From: JBBSJZ01 sp041751935
GTDB taxonomy: Bacteria > Planctomycetota > Planctomycetia > Pirellulales > Pirellulaceae
Reading direction: 5' to 3'
Assembly (NCBI GenBank): GCA_041751935.1
Contig: JBGSIA010000228.1
Location: forward strand, 14,010-78,009
Length of the DNA stretch: 64,000 bases
Shown: positions 8,158 through 16,865 of the stretch, one piece after another
How positions within the stretch are numbered: the stretch's first letter is position 1
How the letters are laid out: each line of letters starts with the position of its first letter
Program-made: the position numbers and the translations under genes
Notes under the pieces: generated by a model
What the model was told of the DNA's origin: nothing
The model's database searches: none
Seen by the model: the letters and a program-made list of their open reading frames with translations, nothing else

Positions 8158-9375
8158 ATGATTGTACTCTTGGGTTGGTTGCTGCTGGTTGTGATTGGGA
8201 TCGGTCATGTTGGAATCCATATTGCTGTCTACAATCGAGTCAATGCAACGGGTTATCCTCGCAGACAAATAAAACGCATCAGCAAATGTTTGTTGGTGAG
8301 CATGTTGGCGATTCCGCCGTTGGCAATGTTCTTATTTCCGTACGCCCTTGAAAGTCTATTGCAGTTGAAATTCTCTCAACTGCCGCTACCACCTGGGGTG
8401 TACGTATCCGTTTGTTTGAGCAGTTGGATCTGGCTGGGAATTCCATGGCTTCTCTGGCGACCGATCCTAGCGATTGAAGCGACGTCGGCTCCGCGTCAGG
8501 TTTCTTATTACCAAGTCGAACAATCGCTTGGCGTGAATCTCGCCCGAACAACGAAATGCAAGTGGGCTGCGAAGTTGCCAATGAACCAGATTTTGGATTT
8601 GGCTGTCGAGACGATCCAACTGCACGTGAGAGGCTTGCCGCCGGAGCTGGACGGCTATCGCATCGCACACCTTTCAGACATTCATCTCACCGGTGCCATT
8701 GAGCCCGAGTTCACGGCGTTCGTCATTGAACGCGCTAATGAGTGGAATCCGGATCTGTTCGCGCTCACGGGCGACGTGATCGATAGTCAATCTTGTATCG
8801 CTTGGTTATACGACTTGTTCAGTCGTGCGAGGGCCGCAGATGGGTGTTACTGCATTCTGGGCAACCACGACCTGAAGGTGGTTGATCCTGGACAAATTCG
8901 CCAAGCGATGCAGCGAGCAGGTTGGACGGATATTGGTGGAAAAGCCGCAGCGGCAACCATTCGTGGTGTTAACGTTGAACTGATTGGCAACGAGGCTCCC
9001 TGGTTCCCCCGGCCACAACTCTCCCTTTCGCAAGTCGTTCCCACTTTACAAAGCGTCGACGGCGGATCTCCGTTTCGCCTGCTTCTCAGTCACAGCCCCG
9101 ACCAACTTGGATGGGCACGTCGCCATGGTATCCCCTTGATGCTTGCCGGTCACACGCATGGTGGTCAGGGACGATTGCCACTGATCGGTCCGCTCCTGGG
9201 GCCAAGTTGGCATGGTAGCCGTTACGCCTCAGGAGATTTTTACAAGGCACCGACGACAATGCACGTCACCCGTGGTTTGAGCGGCACGCACTTGCTGCGA
9301 CTACGATGTGCACCGGAATTGTCCTTGATTCAATTACGCTGTATCGATTGGGAGCAAATCCAGACGATTGACTGA
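8158..9375 (+). CDS. Membrane-anchored metallophosphoesterase
   Basis: A 405-residue protein. The N-terminal 110 residues hold about three hydrophobic segments (IVLLGWLLLVVIGIGHVG, LLVSMLAIPPLAMFLF and the stretch around SVCLSSWIWLGIPWLL). The calcineurin-like phosphoesterase domain (about 155-395) has all five motifs: LSDIHLTG, ALTGDVIDS, CILGNHDL, LLSHSPD and LAGHTHGGQ, giving the Asp, His and Asn ligands of a dinuclear metal site. This matches the YaeI/YkuE-like membrane metallophosphoesterases, some of which act on lipids such as UDP-diacylglucosamine; the substrate here is unknown. It follows sixA by 10 bases and precedes a small hypothetical gene by 14. Confidence 0.85.
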   Translation: MIVLLGWLLLVVIGIGHVGIHIAVYNRVNATGYPRRQIKRISKCLLVSMLAIPPLAMFLFPYALESLLQLKFSQLPLPPGVYVSVCLSSWIWLGIPWLLWRPILAIEATSAPRQVSYYQVEQSLGVNLARTTKCKWAAKLPMNQILDLAVETIQLHVRGLPPELDGYRIAHLSDIHLTGAIEPEFTAFVIERANEWNPDLFALTGDVIDSQSCIAWLYDLFSRARAADGCYCILGNHDLKVVDPGQIRQAMQRAGWTDIGGKAAAATIRGVNVELIGNEAPWFPRPQLSLSQVVPTLQSVDGGSPFRLLLSHSPDQLGWARRHGIPLMLAGHTHGGQGRLPLIGPLLGPSWHGSRYASGDFYKAPTTMHVTRGLSGTHLLRLRCAPELSLIQLRCIDWEQIQTID

Positions 9376-9389
9376 TTCTTGGATAGGTC

Positions 9390-9797
9390 ATGAAACGCAA
9401 GAACCCGATCCCCAGCGAAGAGGCGCGTCGCATCAATGCTGTGGGCGATCGGCCAATCGATTTGCTCAGCGGCCGCGAGCTGGATCGGCATCTGGAAAAC
9501 ATTTTTCTGTTCAAGCTCGGTTTGCGAAACTCTTTCGGTATCGACTTTCGCACTCACACGTACTCTCCAGCCGCTGCTGACGGTCGATCGCATGCAGTGC
9601 TATTCAATTTTCTCGGCGAAGTGCTGCCGTTGCTAAAAAGTCGTGTCCAGCAGCTACCGCCGATCCGTCAACAGGTTTATGCAAAACTGGCAGACAGCGC
9701 GGTCGCATCATTTTGGGAGATTTACTATCGCTTTCAGCCGCTGATTCACCGATGTGCCGAGCGCAGCGGTGTGACAGTCGATGACTTTTGTCTGTAG
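9390..9797 (+). CDS. Conserved hypothetical protein, 135 residues
   Basis: I do not recognise the family by name. The protein is soluble, basic at the N-terminus (MKRKNPIPSEEARRINAVGD) and predicted mostly helical, with RELDRHLENIFLFKLGLRNS and a C-terminal helix ending DDFCL. No signal peptide, metal motif or nucleotide-binding motif is seen. It lies 14 bases after the metallophosphoesterase and probably belongs to the same transcript as sixA. Confidence 0.6.
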   Translation: MKRKNPIPSEEARRINAVGDRPIDLLSGRELDRHLENIFLFKLGLRNSFGIDFRTHTYSPAAADGRSHAVLFNFLGEVLPLLKSRVQQLPPIRQQVYAKLADSAVASFWEIYYRFQPLIHRCAERSGVTVDDFCL

Positions 9798-9800
9798 TTA

Positions 9801-9827
9801 TTGCATCAAAACAATTTTCGCTACAAT
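9801..9827 (+). promoter_or_regulatory. Possible sigma-70-like promoter before the RNase HI fusion gene
   Basis: TTGCAT (9801-9806) and TACAAT (9822-9827) are separated by 15 bases, shorter than the usual 17. The surrounding DNA is AT-rich compared with its neighbours and directly precedes the fusion gene. This is a weak prediction from pattern alone. Confidence 0.3.
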
Positions 9828-9877
9828 TCAACTGAGATCACCTCGCCAATCTTTTGCCTACTAAGCTTCGCAGTGGA

Positions 9878-11032
9878 ATGCTCGCTTTTTCTGATGAAAC
9901 TCTGCCGACGCTGCAAACCGACGTATTGGTGGTGGAGGTCGACTGCTTGGGTCCCGCCGTGCAGAATTCGTTGAGATTGTGCAGCGATCAGTTTCCCGAG
10001 GTCGTTGCGGCTTACACAGCGGCTTTCTCAGAAGGGCGTGTAGAACCTGGCCAACTCATCTGGCTTGGGCGAGGTTCGAATTCGCCTTCCCGCGTGATCT
10101 TGTTTCCAACGCGAGTCCATCCGAAATCGGTATTGCGAGACGATTACATCAATCCAGCAATGAGCGAACTAATCGACCAAACATTGCGACTTGGAATCAA
10201 ATCGCTGGCGATCCTCGCAGGCAATGGCGATCACATCGAGGCGCTGCGAGAGAGTAAGTTGCGATTCTTGTCAAGTTTCGCCAAGGTTCCCGCACTTCGC
10301 CTGGTGTGGCTTTCACCAGCGCTGGTCAACTCACCATCCAAGCAAGTCGCCATCTTCACCGACGGTGGCGCGCAGCCGAGAACGGGCGTGGGTGGGTACG
10401 GCGTTGTCTTGCGGTTTGGCGATACGAGCAAGGAATTGAGTGAGGGTTTTGCCAACACCAACAGTAGCCGGATGGAGCTGCTGGCCACGATCGCGGGGCT
10501 TGAAGCCCTGAAGCATCCCTGTCGCGTGCGAATGTACAGCGATTCTCGTTACGTGGTCGACGCGGTGAATCAAGGTTGGCTATTTCGCACGGCATCGAAA
10601 GGATGGCCGCAAGGAAAAACGAATAACGTTGATTTGTGGATGCGATTTCTCGACGCTTACTTGACGCACGAAGTAGAGATGATTTGGGTCAAGGGGCATG
10701 CAGGAGTGACTGACAATGATCGCTGTGACGAACTGGCCACGCTAGCGATGAAGGGAAGCAACTTGACACATGATTCCGTTCGTCCGACGAATGGAAGATC
10801 GACGAAGCCCGCATCGGTGAGTGCAAACGGTGTACGCCTTTCGTCGCCGAAACAACCGGGTGATCTGTGTCCTCATTGTCACACCGCGTTGGCTCGCCGC
10901 GAGCCCAAAAAGCACAAAGCCGGAGCCGCCTACTGGTACGCGTGGTACCTGTATTGTGCCGCGTGCAAACGCATGTACCACGTCCCCGAAGCGAGGGTTG
11001 TTCGCCAGACCAGTGATCCGCACGGCCAGTGA
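9878..11032 (+). CDS. Macro-domain-like / ribonuclease HI / zinc-ribbon fusion protein
   Basis: Numbering is from the ATG at 9878 (384 residues); a TTG at 9854 would add eight. Residues 1-150 resemble the macro domain of DarG-type proteins in order and spacing (VVEVDCLGPAVQNSL, QFPEVVAAYTAAFSEGRVEP, ILFPTRVHPKS, LRLGIKSLAILAGNG). The usual NPVNC and GCGxGGL ligand-binding loops are altered, so it may not bind ADP-ribose. Residues 155-293 are RNase HI with the catalytic acids Asp162 (FTDGGAQP), Glu200 (SSRMELLA), Asp222 (MYSDSRYV) and Asp284, plus His274 (VKGHAG), so RNA-DNA hybrid cleavage is expected. Residues 331-363 carry CPHC and CAAC, a zinc ribbon. Separate RNase HI proteins are usually about 155 residues. 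The RNase HI call is sure, the macro call likely. Confidence 0.8.
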   Translation: MLAFSDETLPTLQTDVLVVEVDCLGPAVQNSLRLCSDQFPEVVAAYTAAFSEGRVEPGQLIWLGRGSNSPSRVILFPTRVHPKSVLRDDYINPAMSELIDQTLRLGIKSLAILAGNGDHIEALRESKLRFLSSFAKVPALRLVWLSPALVNSPSKQVAIFTDGGAQPRTGVGGYGVVLRFGDTSKELSEGFANTNSSRMELLATIAGLEALKHPCRVRMYSDSRYVVDAVNQGWLFRTASKGWPQGKTNNVDLWMRFLDAYLTHEVEMIWVKGHAGVTDNDRCDELATLAMKGSNLTHDSVRPTNGRSTKPASVSANGVRLSSPKQPGDLCPHCHTALARREPKKHKAGAAYWYAWYLYCAACKRMYHVPEARVVRQTSDPHGQ

Positions 11033-11145
11033 TTTTTCAAGGGCCTGGGGGCAGTATCCGAGCGGATGCCTCGTTCCGACCTTGGCTCGTCATGTCTATG
11101 ATTGGCCAGACTCACTGACGTTCCGTTTGATAAGATAGTTAACCC

Positions 11146-11913
11146 ATGCTGGCTGCTCGCGTGATTCCCTGTTTGGACGTCCATCAAGGACGTGTCGTCA
11201 AAGGCACGAAATTCGTCAATTTGCGTGACGCCGGTGATCCCGTCGAGATCGCGCGGCGTTACGAAGCCGAGGGCGCCGACGAGTTGGTATTCCTCGACAT
11301 TACCGCCAGTCACGAGCAGCGTGAGATCATCTTGGATGTCGTTCGTCGCACGGCAGAGCAGGTATTTATGCCGCTTACGGTCGGCGGAGGTGTGCGAACG
11401 ATTGAGGATGTCAGGTCGTTGCTGAGTGCAGGAAGCGACAAGGTTTCGATCAACTCGGCTGCGTGCAAAGACCCAACGTTCATTTCGCGTGCGGCCGATC
11501 GCTTCGGCAGCCAGTGCATTGTGGTCAATATCGATCCCAAACGAGTGATGCGCGATGGCCGCGAGTTTTGGGAAGTTCACATCAACGGTGGACGAACGCC
11601 GGTCGGATTGGAGGCGGTCCAATGGGCGCGTGAAGTCGAGCGGCTCGGTGCCGGCGAGATCGTGCTGACAAGCATGGATGCCGACGGGACCTGTGATGGG
11701 TACGACATTCCAATCACATCAGCCGTCAGTGCGGCCGTCTCGATTCCCGTCGTTGCCAGCGGTGGTGCTGGGCATCCGCGACACTTAGTTGAAGTGATCC
11801 AGCGGGGCAAAGCCGACGCAGCCCTCGCGGCAAGTATCTTTCACTTCGGGCAGTTTACGATAACTGAAACCAAGCAAATGATGCGCGATGCCGGAATCCC
11901 AGTGCGGATTTGA
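11146..11913 (+). CDS. hisF: Imidazole glycerol phosphate synthase cyclase subunit HisF
   Basis: A 255-residue (beta/alpha)8 barrel of normal HisF length. The N-terminus MLAARVIPCLDVHQGRVVKG carries the catalytic Asp11, and the second catalytic Asp lies in VVNIDPKRV. The phosphate-binding LTVGGGVRTIEDV and VASGGAGHPRH loops are present. HisF converts PRFAR plus ammonia from HisH to imidazole glycerol phosphate and AICAR in histidine biosynthesis. No other his gene is in the window, so the pathway is dispersed, as is common in planctomycetes. The gene ends 3 bases before a convergent DUF1559 gene. Confidence 0.96.
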   Translation: MLAARVIPCLDVHQGRVVKGTKFVNLRDAGDPVEIARRYEAEGADELVFLDITASHEQREIILDVVRRTAEQVFMPLTVGGGVRTIEDVRSLLSAGSDKVSINSAACKDPTFISRAADRFGSQCIVVNIDPKRVMRDGREFWEVHINGGRTPVGLEAVQWAREVERLGAGEIVLTSMDADGTCDGYDIPITSAVSAAVSIPVVASGGAGHPRHLVEVIQRGKADAALAASIFHFGQFTITETKQMMRDAGIPVRI

Positions 11914-11916
11914 AGC

Positions 11917-13104
11917 TTAATAGTATTGAGCGATTTCGCTACTGGCACGCGTCCCCAAGGCTCCCCACAATCCATAGGGACTTTTGGATCCGGGCGCATT
12001 GCGTTTCGCTTTGGTACCGCCGTGCCAGACCATGGGGGCCGTTGAATCACCGGCCTCAATTGAATCGGTAAAGAACTTTACCGCGCCATCGCACATCAAG
12101 GCGTGACACCCGCCTTGGTGTCGGCTGGACATAGTCGCCACGATATCATTGCCTTGGTTGCTCACCGCACACACTTCGCGATTGGGTGGCAAGATCGTGT
12201 TGACGCAACTGTAAAGCGGCAAAAAATCGGCCCAGCGAAAGCCACGACCATGGTGACTTGGCTGAGTCGCGATGCTCCAAAACCTTGGCCGGGAGGTATC
12301 GATCAAGCCCGGTGTGTCACGGCAGTACGAAGGATTGTCTCGTTGATTGGCAATCGTATTTCCGTTGTCTTGCAGACTGGTGCGGATATCGCGATCGCTC
12401 AAATCTGTGGCAATCTCACCCGCAAGAATCGTTTGTGACATACCGTCGCGAACATCACTGAATTTCAGCTTCTGATGCGGAGCGAATACGCCGCGATTAC
12501 TGGCTCGAGCCAGTTTAAGTGAGGCGGCGTCAATCGTCGTTAAGTCCACGGTGCGGTTACCTCGGACGATGCGAAACATCGAATCGCCGACGCACGCAGC
12601 GTAATTCGTTCGCCCCAGAGACGGATGGCCGATACCTGGGTCGCTCGGACATCGATACGTTGCGATTTCACTATCCCACGGAGAGTAGCGACGATTTTCT
12701 GGCGTCGGTCCCATGGGCGGATAGTGACGCCCTTTTTCGGAATAGGTATTGGATATCTCCTCCCAGATTGCCTGTTGATCGATGAACGGCGTGATGCCGA
12801 CCAGCATGCTCAGCCGCCAAGCATTGCTGGCGGTGTAACTGCGGTACCAACGATAGGGCGTCGGCGGCAGGGGATCTTCGATCGTGCCCACACCGTGAAT
12901 CGGCAGATGGTCGTAAGACGCGTGGTAGCTATGAATTCCCAGCCCAATTTGCTTGAAATTGTTGCTGCAACTCATTCGCCGAGCAGCCTCTCGAGCCGCT
13001 TGGACCGCGGGCAGAAGCAACCCCACCAACACGCCGATGATAGCGATCACGACCAGCAATTCGACGAGGGTGAAACCAACGCGACGAGGATTTGCCGACA
13101 ACAT
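11917..13104 (-). CDS. DUF1559 domain protein with type IV prepilin-like N-terminus (copy 1)
   Basis: A 395-residue protein. The N-terminal prepilin signature is FTLVELLVVIAIIGVLVGLL (residues 11-30), followed by the planctomycete block AAREAARRMSC and FKQIGLGIHSYH. The DUF1559 body includes YRCPSDPGIGHPSLGRTNYAAC, FSDVRDGMSQTILAGEIA and SRHQGGCHALMCDGAVKF, and ends ALGTRASSEIAQYY. These proteins are thought to be exported by a pilin/type II secretion-like route and form a large planctomycete family of unknown function. Two further copies lie at 18051-19304 and 51877-53115. No pilus assembly gene is adjacent. Confidence 0.93.
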   Translation of the reverse strand: MLSANPRRVGFTLVELLVVIAIIGVLVGLLLPAVQAAREAARRMSCSNNFKQIGLGIHSYHASYDHLPIHGVGTIEDPLPPTPYRWYRSYTASNAWRLSMLVGITPFIDQQAIWEEISNTYSEKGRHYPPMGPTPENRRYSPWDSEIATYRCPSDPGIGHPSLGRTNYAACVGDSMFRIVRGNRTVDLTTIDAASLKLARASNRGVFAPHQKLKFSDVRDGMSQTILAGEIATDLSDRDIRTSLQDNGNTIANQRDNPSYCRDTPGLIDTSRPRFWSIATQPSHHGRGFRWADFLPLYSCVNTILPPNREVCAVSNQGNDIVATMSSRHQGGCHALMCDGAVKFFTDSIEAGDSTAPMVWHGGTKAKRNAPGSKSPYGLWGALGTRASSEIAQYY

Positions 13105-13193
13105 ATAGTCTTCTCTGTGGTGTGGACGACCGGGAAAAATCGCGAGCTGTAAGCGTATTCCCGACGACGATTATCGTAGCACGTCTGCGGATA

Positions 13194-13448
13194 TTAGGTG
13201 AGTTTGCCCAGCACTTCAGCAACCAGCGCCGGATCGTCCTGGGTCCGCAGGTGTTCGATCTGGGATGCTGGCAGCCCGGCTTTTTCCAGGTGGCTGACGA
13301 GTCGTTTCCAGACCAAATCCCGTTTTTTTCCCTCGCTCAAGTACAGCTCGCTCACCGCTTCGAGGGCTTTTTGCAGCCCAATCGTGTCGCGGTTGCGATA
13401 GTAGTTCTTGATGATTTTTTCTTGGTGGCGAGTGCGATCAGCAGTCAT
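13194..13448 (-). CDS. Small conserved helical protein, 84 residues
   Basis: MTADRTRHQEKIIKNYYRNR starts a charged, soluble, predominantly helical protein ending VAEVLGKLT. It has no cysteines, signal peptide or known motif that I can see. The even charge distribution and the absence of a better frame in the gap support it as a real gene. I believe similar short proteins occur in other planctomycetes, but I cannot name a function. Confidence 0.6.
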   Translation of the reverse strand: MTADRTRHQEKIIKNYYRNRDTIGLQKALEAVSELYLSEGKKRDLVWKRLVSHLEKAGLPASQIEHLRTQDDPALVAEVLGKLT

Positions 13449-13602
13449 TTTCGATCCGTGAAACTCTTTCTGGGGTGCAAAAAACGGGTACGTCCACCGA
13501 TTATCGGCGAAGCCATGATTGTTCTATAGTAGACATCGCAAGCCATCCACACGGCAGTGGTGCGGTTTGTCCGAAAGCATCGCAACGAAAGGTTTGGCTC
13601 TG

Positions 13603-14028
13603 ATGACTGTTTGCCGGGGTGTACGCGGCGCGACGACCGTAGAAGTAGATAATCGTGAGCAGATATTACGCGCAACACGCCAGTTGCTGGCGCTGATGAT
13701 CCGTCGAAACGGAATCGAAGCGACGGATGTTGCCAGTGCCCTATTTACCGTGACCGAGGATCTGAAGTCTGAGTTTCCTGCGCTCGCAGCTCGTCAGATG
13801 GGTTGGCTGGAAGTGCCGCTGTTGTGTGGATATGAGGTTTCGGTATGCGGTTCGCTCCCGCGGTGCATTCGGGTGCTGTTGCACTGGAATACGAATAAGT
13901 CGCAAGCGGAAATTCATCACGTTTATTTGCACGACGCGGTCAAATTGCGTCCCGATTTGTCCAAATTGCCACCTGTGGACTTTGAGGAGCTGGAGCGATG
14001 GATCAGCGAGCAATTGTTGGAGGAGTAA
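13603..14028 (+). CDS. aroH: Chorismate mutase, AroH type
   Basis: The ATG at 13603 (preceded by GAAAGG) gives 141 residues, close to the usual AroH length; the frame extends upstream to 13519 without support. Diagnostic blocks of the trimeric pseudo-alpha/beta-barrel mutase are present: CRGVRGATTVEVDN with the active-site Arg, FTVTEDLKSEFPALAARQ with the Glu equivalent to B. subtilis Glu78, CIRVLLHWNT with the Arg90 equivalent, and HVYLHDAVKLRPDL with the Tyr108 equivalent. The enzyme rearranges chorismate to prephenate for Phe and Tyr synthesis. C-terminal residues 115-141 form an acidic helix. Confidence 0.92.
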   Translation: MTVCRGVRGATTVEVDNREQILRATRQLLALMIRRNGIEATDVASALFTVTEDLKSEFPALAARQMGWLEVPLLCGYEVSVCGSLPRCIRVLLHWNTNKSQAEIHHVYLHDAVKLRPDLSKLPPVDFEELERWISEQLLEE

Positions 14029-14176
14029 CCGGTTGTTCAACAAATTCTCGGCGAACAGGTCAAAAGTGAATACGGTGAACGTCAAATGGAAAGCACACTG
14101 GCGATTCAGTGCAATTCATGCTGCCTACGTTGTCGCTACTAGCAGTCGTTGCAGCGATCAACAAACCGAGGCAGCG

Positions 14177-15019
14177 ATGGCTCCGGCGGTGACAGCGATC
14201 AACCAGCGGTTGCTGTCGGCATCGCTTGATATTTCCACGTTTTGGCGGCGATTACTCATTGAAACCGCTGATGATCAAAGCGATGCACGAGCTTGCGAGA
14301 TTGCGGTTGCGGCGGCAGGTTGCTCGGAACTGCAGCTCGATTCGACGGCTGCGGCAATTCTGAATCGCATCAGCGAGTGTCGGGCGGTCATGTCCAGTCG
14401 CTTTCCTAAACTTGCTGAGCAGTTACCGCTTCGTGGACGACCGATCATCGAGCGTTTCGAGGCGTACGGTCCAGGCTTGCTGCGGGCGGTTGCTAATTAC
14501 GTCTGGTATAATAGTCCGCCCAAAGACTGGTGGCCATCGAAGTTCGAGGGACTGCTCGTGCAACCGATTCTGGGAGGCGATGGCGAGTACGATAGTCAAT
14601 CCTCCCGATTTTGGATCGAGGCGATGCTGACGGACGCCGATCCCAGCGTGCCGGAAGTGCTTCGCGTTGTCTACCTGCTAACGTGCGCTGCGATGGACTC
14701 GCACACACGAGATCGATCGGGCGAGCAAGCCGTGTCGTTGCCTTGGGCGTTGGCTGCAGTCCCGATTGTACTGACCGTCGCCGCGGAATTGGAGTTGGTA
14801 CGGCCTGATCCGCTACCGATTGTGGCCGCATGCCGGCTGTGGCATGCCGGAGACGGAGGCAGCGCGGATACGCTTGTGCGGTGGTGGGAGAACCTGCAAC
14901 AGACCCCCGCGCCATTGCCGATCGCGCTGAAAGCATTAGCCTTAACACTTGCTGAGGACCGGTCGAGGTCGATGCCCAAGCCACCAGTTGACAAGCCTCC
15001 GGTTGGTTCGAATTCCTAA
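14177..15019 (+). CDS. Hypothetical protein following aroH
   Basis: The start is uncertain. ATG at 14177 gives 280 residues; a GTG at 14075 in the same frame would add 34. Upstream in that frame the translation overlaps aroH and looks spurious. The protein is soluble and Ala/Leu-rich, probably all-helical, with LPLRGRPIIERFEAYGPGLL, WYNSPPKDWWPSKFEGLLVQ, a central hydrophobic LPWALAAVPIVLTVAAELEL and a Pro-rich end. I do not recognise a family. It lies downstream of aroH and is likely cotranscribed. Confidence 0.6.
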   Translation: MAPAVTAINQRLLSASLDISTFWRRLLIETADDQSDARACEIAVAAAGCSELQLDSTAAAILNRISECRAVMSSRFPKLAEQLPLRGRPIIERFEAYGPGLLRAVANYVWYNSPPKDWWPSKFEGLLVQPILGGDGEYDSQSSRFWIEAMLTDADPSVPEVLRVVYLLTCAAMDSHTRDRSGEQAVSLPWALAAVPIVLTVAAELELVRPDPLPIVAACRLWHAGDGGSADTLVRWWENLQQTPAPLPIALKALALTLAEDRSRSMPKPPVDKPPVGSNS

Positions 15020-15133
15020 GCCGCCGTGTTTTGAATTACGGTACCTATCGCCTCGAACCCGGCCTTGCTTGTATCGTCGCTTCTCGAAGGACCAAGTTAC
15101 CATTGTAAGGCAGCCGCACGTTTTCAGTGGTGA

Positions 15134-16030
15134 TCAAAGCGAACTTCCTGGGATGCTCCGATTTTGTAATCCTGCAAATCGAAGCAATAGAGCTGTAGCT
15201 ACATTGATCAAGAGTAACATTGCGACAAGCACGCACGCCGTTGCATAGGCTCTCGATCCGCCTCCGGGCACGTTCATTGCGAGATCATAAATATGAACGC
15301 TCAACGAACGTCCGGAATCAAGTAGCGACCCAGGCGTGCGAGCAATATAACCCGATGTGAAAATGAGCGCAGCCGTTTCAGCTAAGGCTCTTCCAATACT
15401 CAGAACAACACCAGCCGCAATCGCTGGCATTGCCACAGGTAGAACAACGCGGAACAGGATGGAGACGCGTTTCATGCCTAACGCGGTCGCCGCGTAGAGA
15501 TACTCGGCGGGGACAGCGCGGATTGCTTGTTCAGACGTACGGATCAAAATCGGCAAGACCATGCATGCCAGCGTCAATCCGCCAGAAAGTATCGAATAGC
15601 CTAGTCCCAGCGTAATCGAAAAAAACGCGTTGCCAAACAGACCAAAGACGATGGAGGGAACTCCAGCCAACACGTCCAGCGAACGCCGCACATCGCGTGC
15701 GAACCACGTTTCCCTATCTACTCGCTCACTCAATGCGATTGCGGTGCCCAAGGAAAGTGGGATCGACACGACCAGACAAACCAACAGGATCAGCCCGCTG
15801 GAAAGAATGATCGGTCCGATTCCTCCCTCTCGACCCGCGTTCTGAATGTCGTTTGTCAAGAATTCAACATTGATTTCAGCGAGTCCGCGAACGGCGATAT
15901 CAACGAGAATCCAGATCAGAATTCCTATCACCGATACAGCAGCACTCCATACTGCAACTGTGACGCAAGCTTCACGCTGGTGGTTCTGGCGTCTGATCGA
16001 ACTGGATGTCGCTTCGGTGCTAACGATCAT
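15134..16030 (-). CDS. pstA: Phosphate ABC transporter permease PstA
   Basis: The ATG at 16030 is chosen because GGAGC lies about ten bases upstream and it overlaps the end of pstC by 11 bases; an upstream in-frame start at 16057 is less likely. The 298-residue protein has about six membrane helices (VSVIGILIWILVDIAV, IILSSGLILLVCLVVSIPLS, and so on) and the permease signature around AGVPSIVFGLFGN. The EAA-loop region is PAEYLYAATALGMKRVSIL, and the last helix (VLVAMLLLINVATALLL) sits at the C-terminus. It forms the inner-membrane channel with PstC. No pstB or phoU follows; the next gene downstream is on the other strand. Confidence 0.9.
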   Translation of the reverse strand: MIVSTEATSSSIRRQNHQREACVTVAVWSAAVSVIGILIWILVDIAVRGLAEINVEFLTNDIQNAGREGGIGPIILSSGLILLVCLVVSIPLSLGTAIALSERVDRETWFARDVRRSLDVLAGVPSIVFGLFGNAFFSITLGLGYSILSGGLTLACMVLPILIRTSEQAIRAVPAEYLYAATALGMKRVSILFRVVLPVAMPAIAAGVVLSIGRALAETAALIFTSGYIARTPGSLLDSGRSLSVHIYDLAMNVPGGGSRAYATACVLVAMLLLINVATALLLRFAGLQNRSIPGSSL

Positions 16031-16865
16031 GCTTCGTTGCTCCACGGCGCGACACAAAGAGAACGATCACACTGACCACGAGCATCAGCATCAACCCGCT
16101 GACGAATAGCACCGACCGATGACTCGCCGATGCGTAGCCCAACTCCAAGGCGATGTTGGCGTTGAGCGTGCGCCCTGGAGAAAGCAGCGACGAGGGCATT
16201 TCGACGATGTTGCCCGCAAGCATCAGCACAGCCATTGTTTCGCCTAACGCTCGCGTCAGAGCTAGCATGATTCCACTGCCAATCCCTCGTCGAGCGCCAG
16301 GCAAGACGATCCACCCAACGATTGCAGATCGCCCCATCCCCAGCGCCGCGGCTCCCAGGATCCATTCTCGTGGCAAAGCAGCGATGGCTGCGTCCGACAA
16401 CAGTGCAACCGTTGGCAGAACCATCAGCCCGAGAACGATTGTTGCCGTGAATAGGTTTTGGCCACTTCCGCCGAAAGTGGCAATGATCGGCGCTAGCACG
16501 ACCAATCCCCAAAGGCCAAATACAACCGATGGAATTCCAGCTAACAATTCAATGAGTCTGCGATGCCAGCCTGAGATTGGGCGCGGCGCATAAAAATTCA
16601 CAAACACGGCCGAAGCGATACCCAGCGGCGCAGCGATCAGAACTGCTCCCACGCTGGTCACCAGCGTTGCCACAATCATGGGTGTCAGATTGAACTGGCC
16701 CGACAGCGGATGCCAACTCGCATCGGTAAAGAACCGAGAGATTCCCAGTTGCCGCACTGCTGGCGTTGACTCTCGCAGCAAAAAAACAACGACGAGCAAG
16801 ACGATCGCAGCCGAAATGGCTGCCAGGGCGCGAGTGACAATCGTCAACGCTCGATCACTTCGCAA
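16020..16865 (-). CDS. pstC: Phosphate ABC transporter permease PstC
   Basis: A 281-residue permease starting at TTG and overlapping pstS by 11 bases. It has six predicted helices (TRALAAISAAIVLLVVVFLL, MIVATLVTSVGAVLIAAPLG, and so on), the family motif LAGIPSVVFGLWGLVVLAP, the EAA-like loop PREWILGAAALGMGRSAIVG and a last helix LFVSGLMLMLVVSVIVLFV. It pairs with PstA in the high-affinity phosphate transporter. The overlaps with both neighbours show translational coupling in a pstS-pstC-pstA operon. Confidence 0.9.
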   Translation of the reverse strand: MRSDRALTIVTRALAAISAAIVLLVVVFLLRESTPAVRQLGISRFFTDASWHPLSGQFNLTPMIVATLVTSVGAVLIAAPLGIASAVFVNFYAPRPISGWHRRLIELLAGIPSVVFGLWGLVVLAPIIATFGGSGQNLFTATIVLGLMVLPTVALLSDAAIAALPREWILGAAALGMGRSAIVGWIVLPGARRGIGSGIMLALTRALGETMAVLMLAGNIVEMPSSLLSPGRTLNANIALELGYASASHRSVLFVSGLMLMLVVSVIVLFVSRRGATKHDR

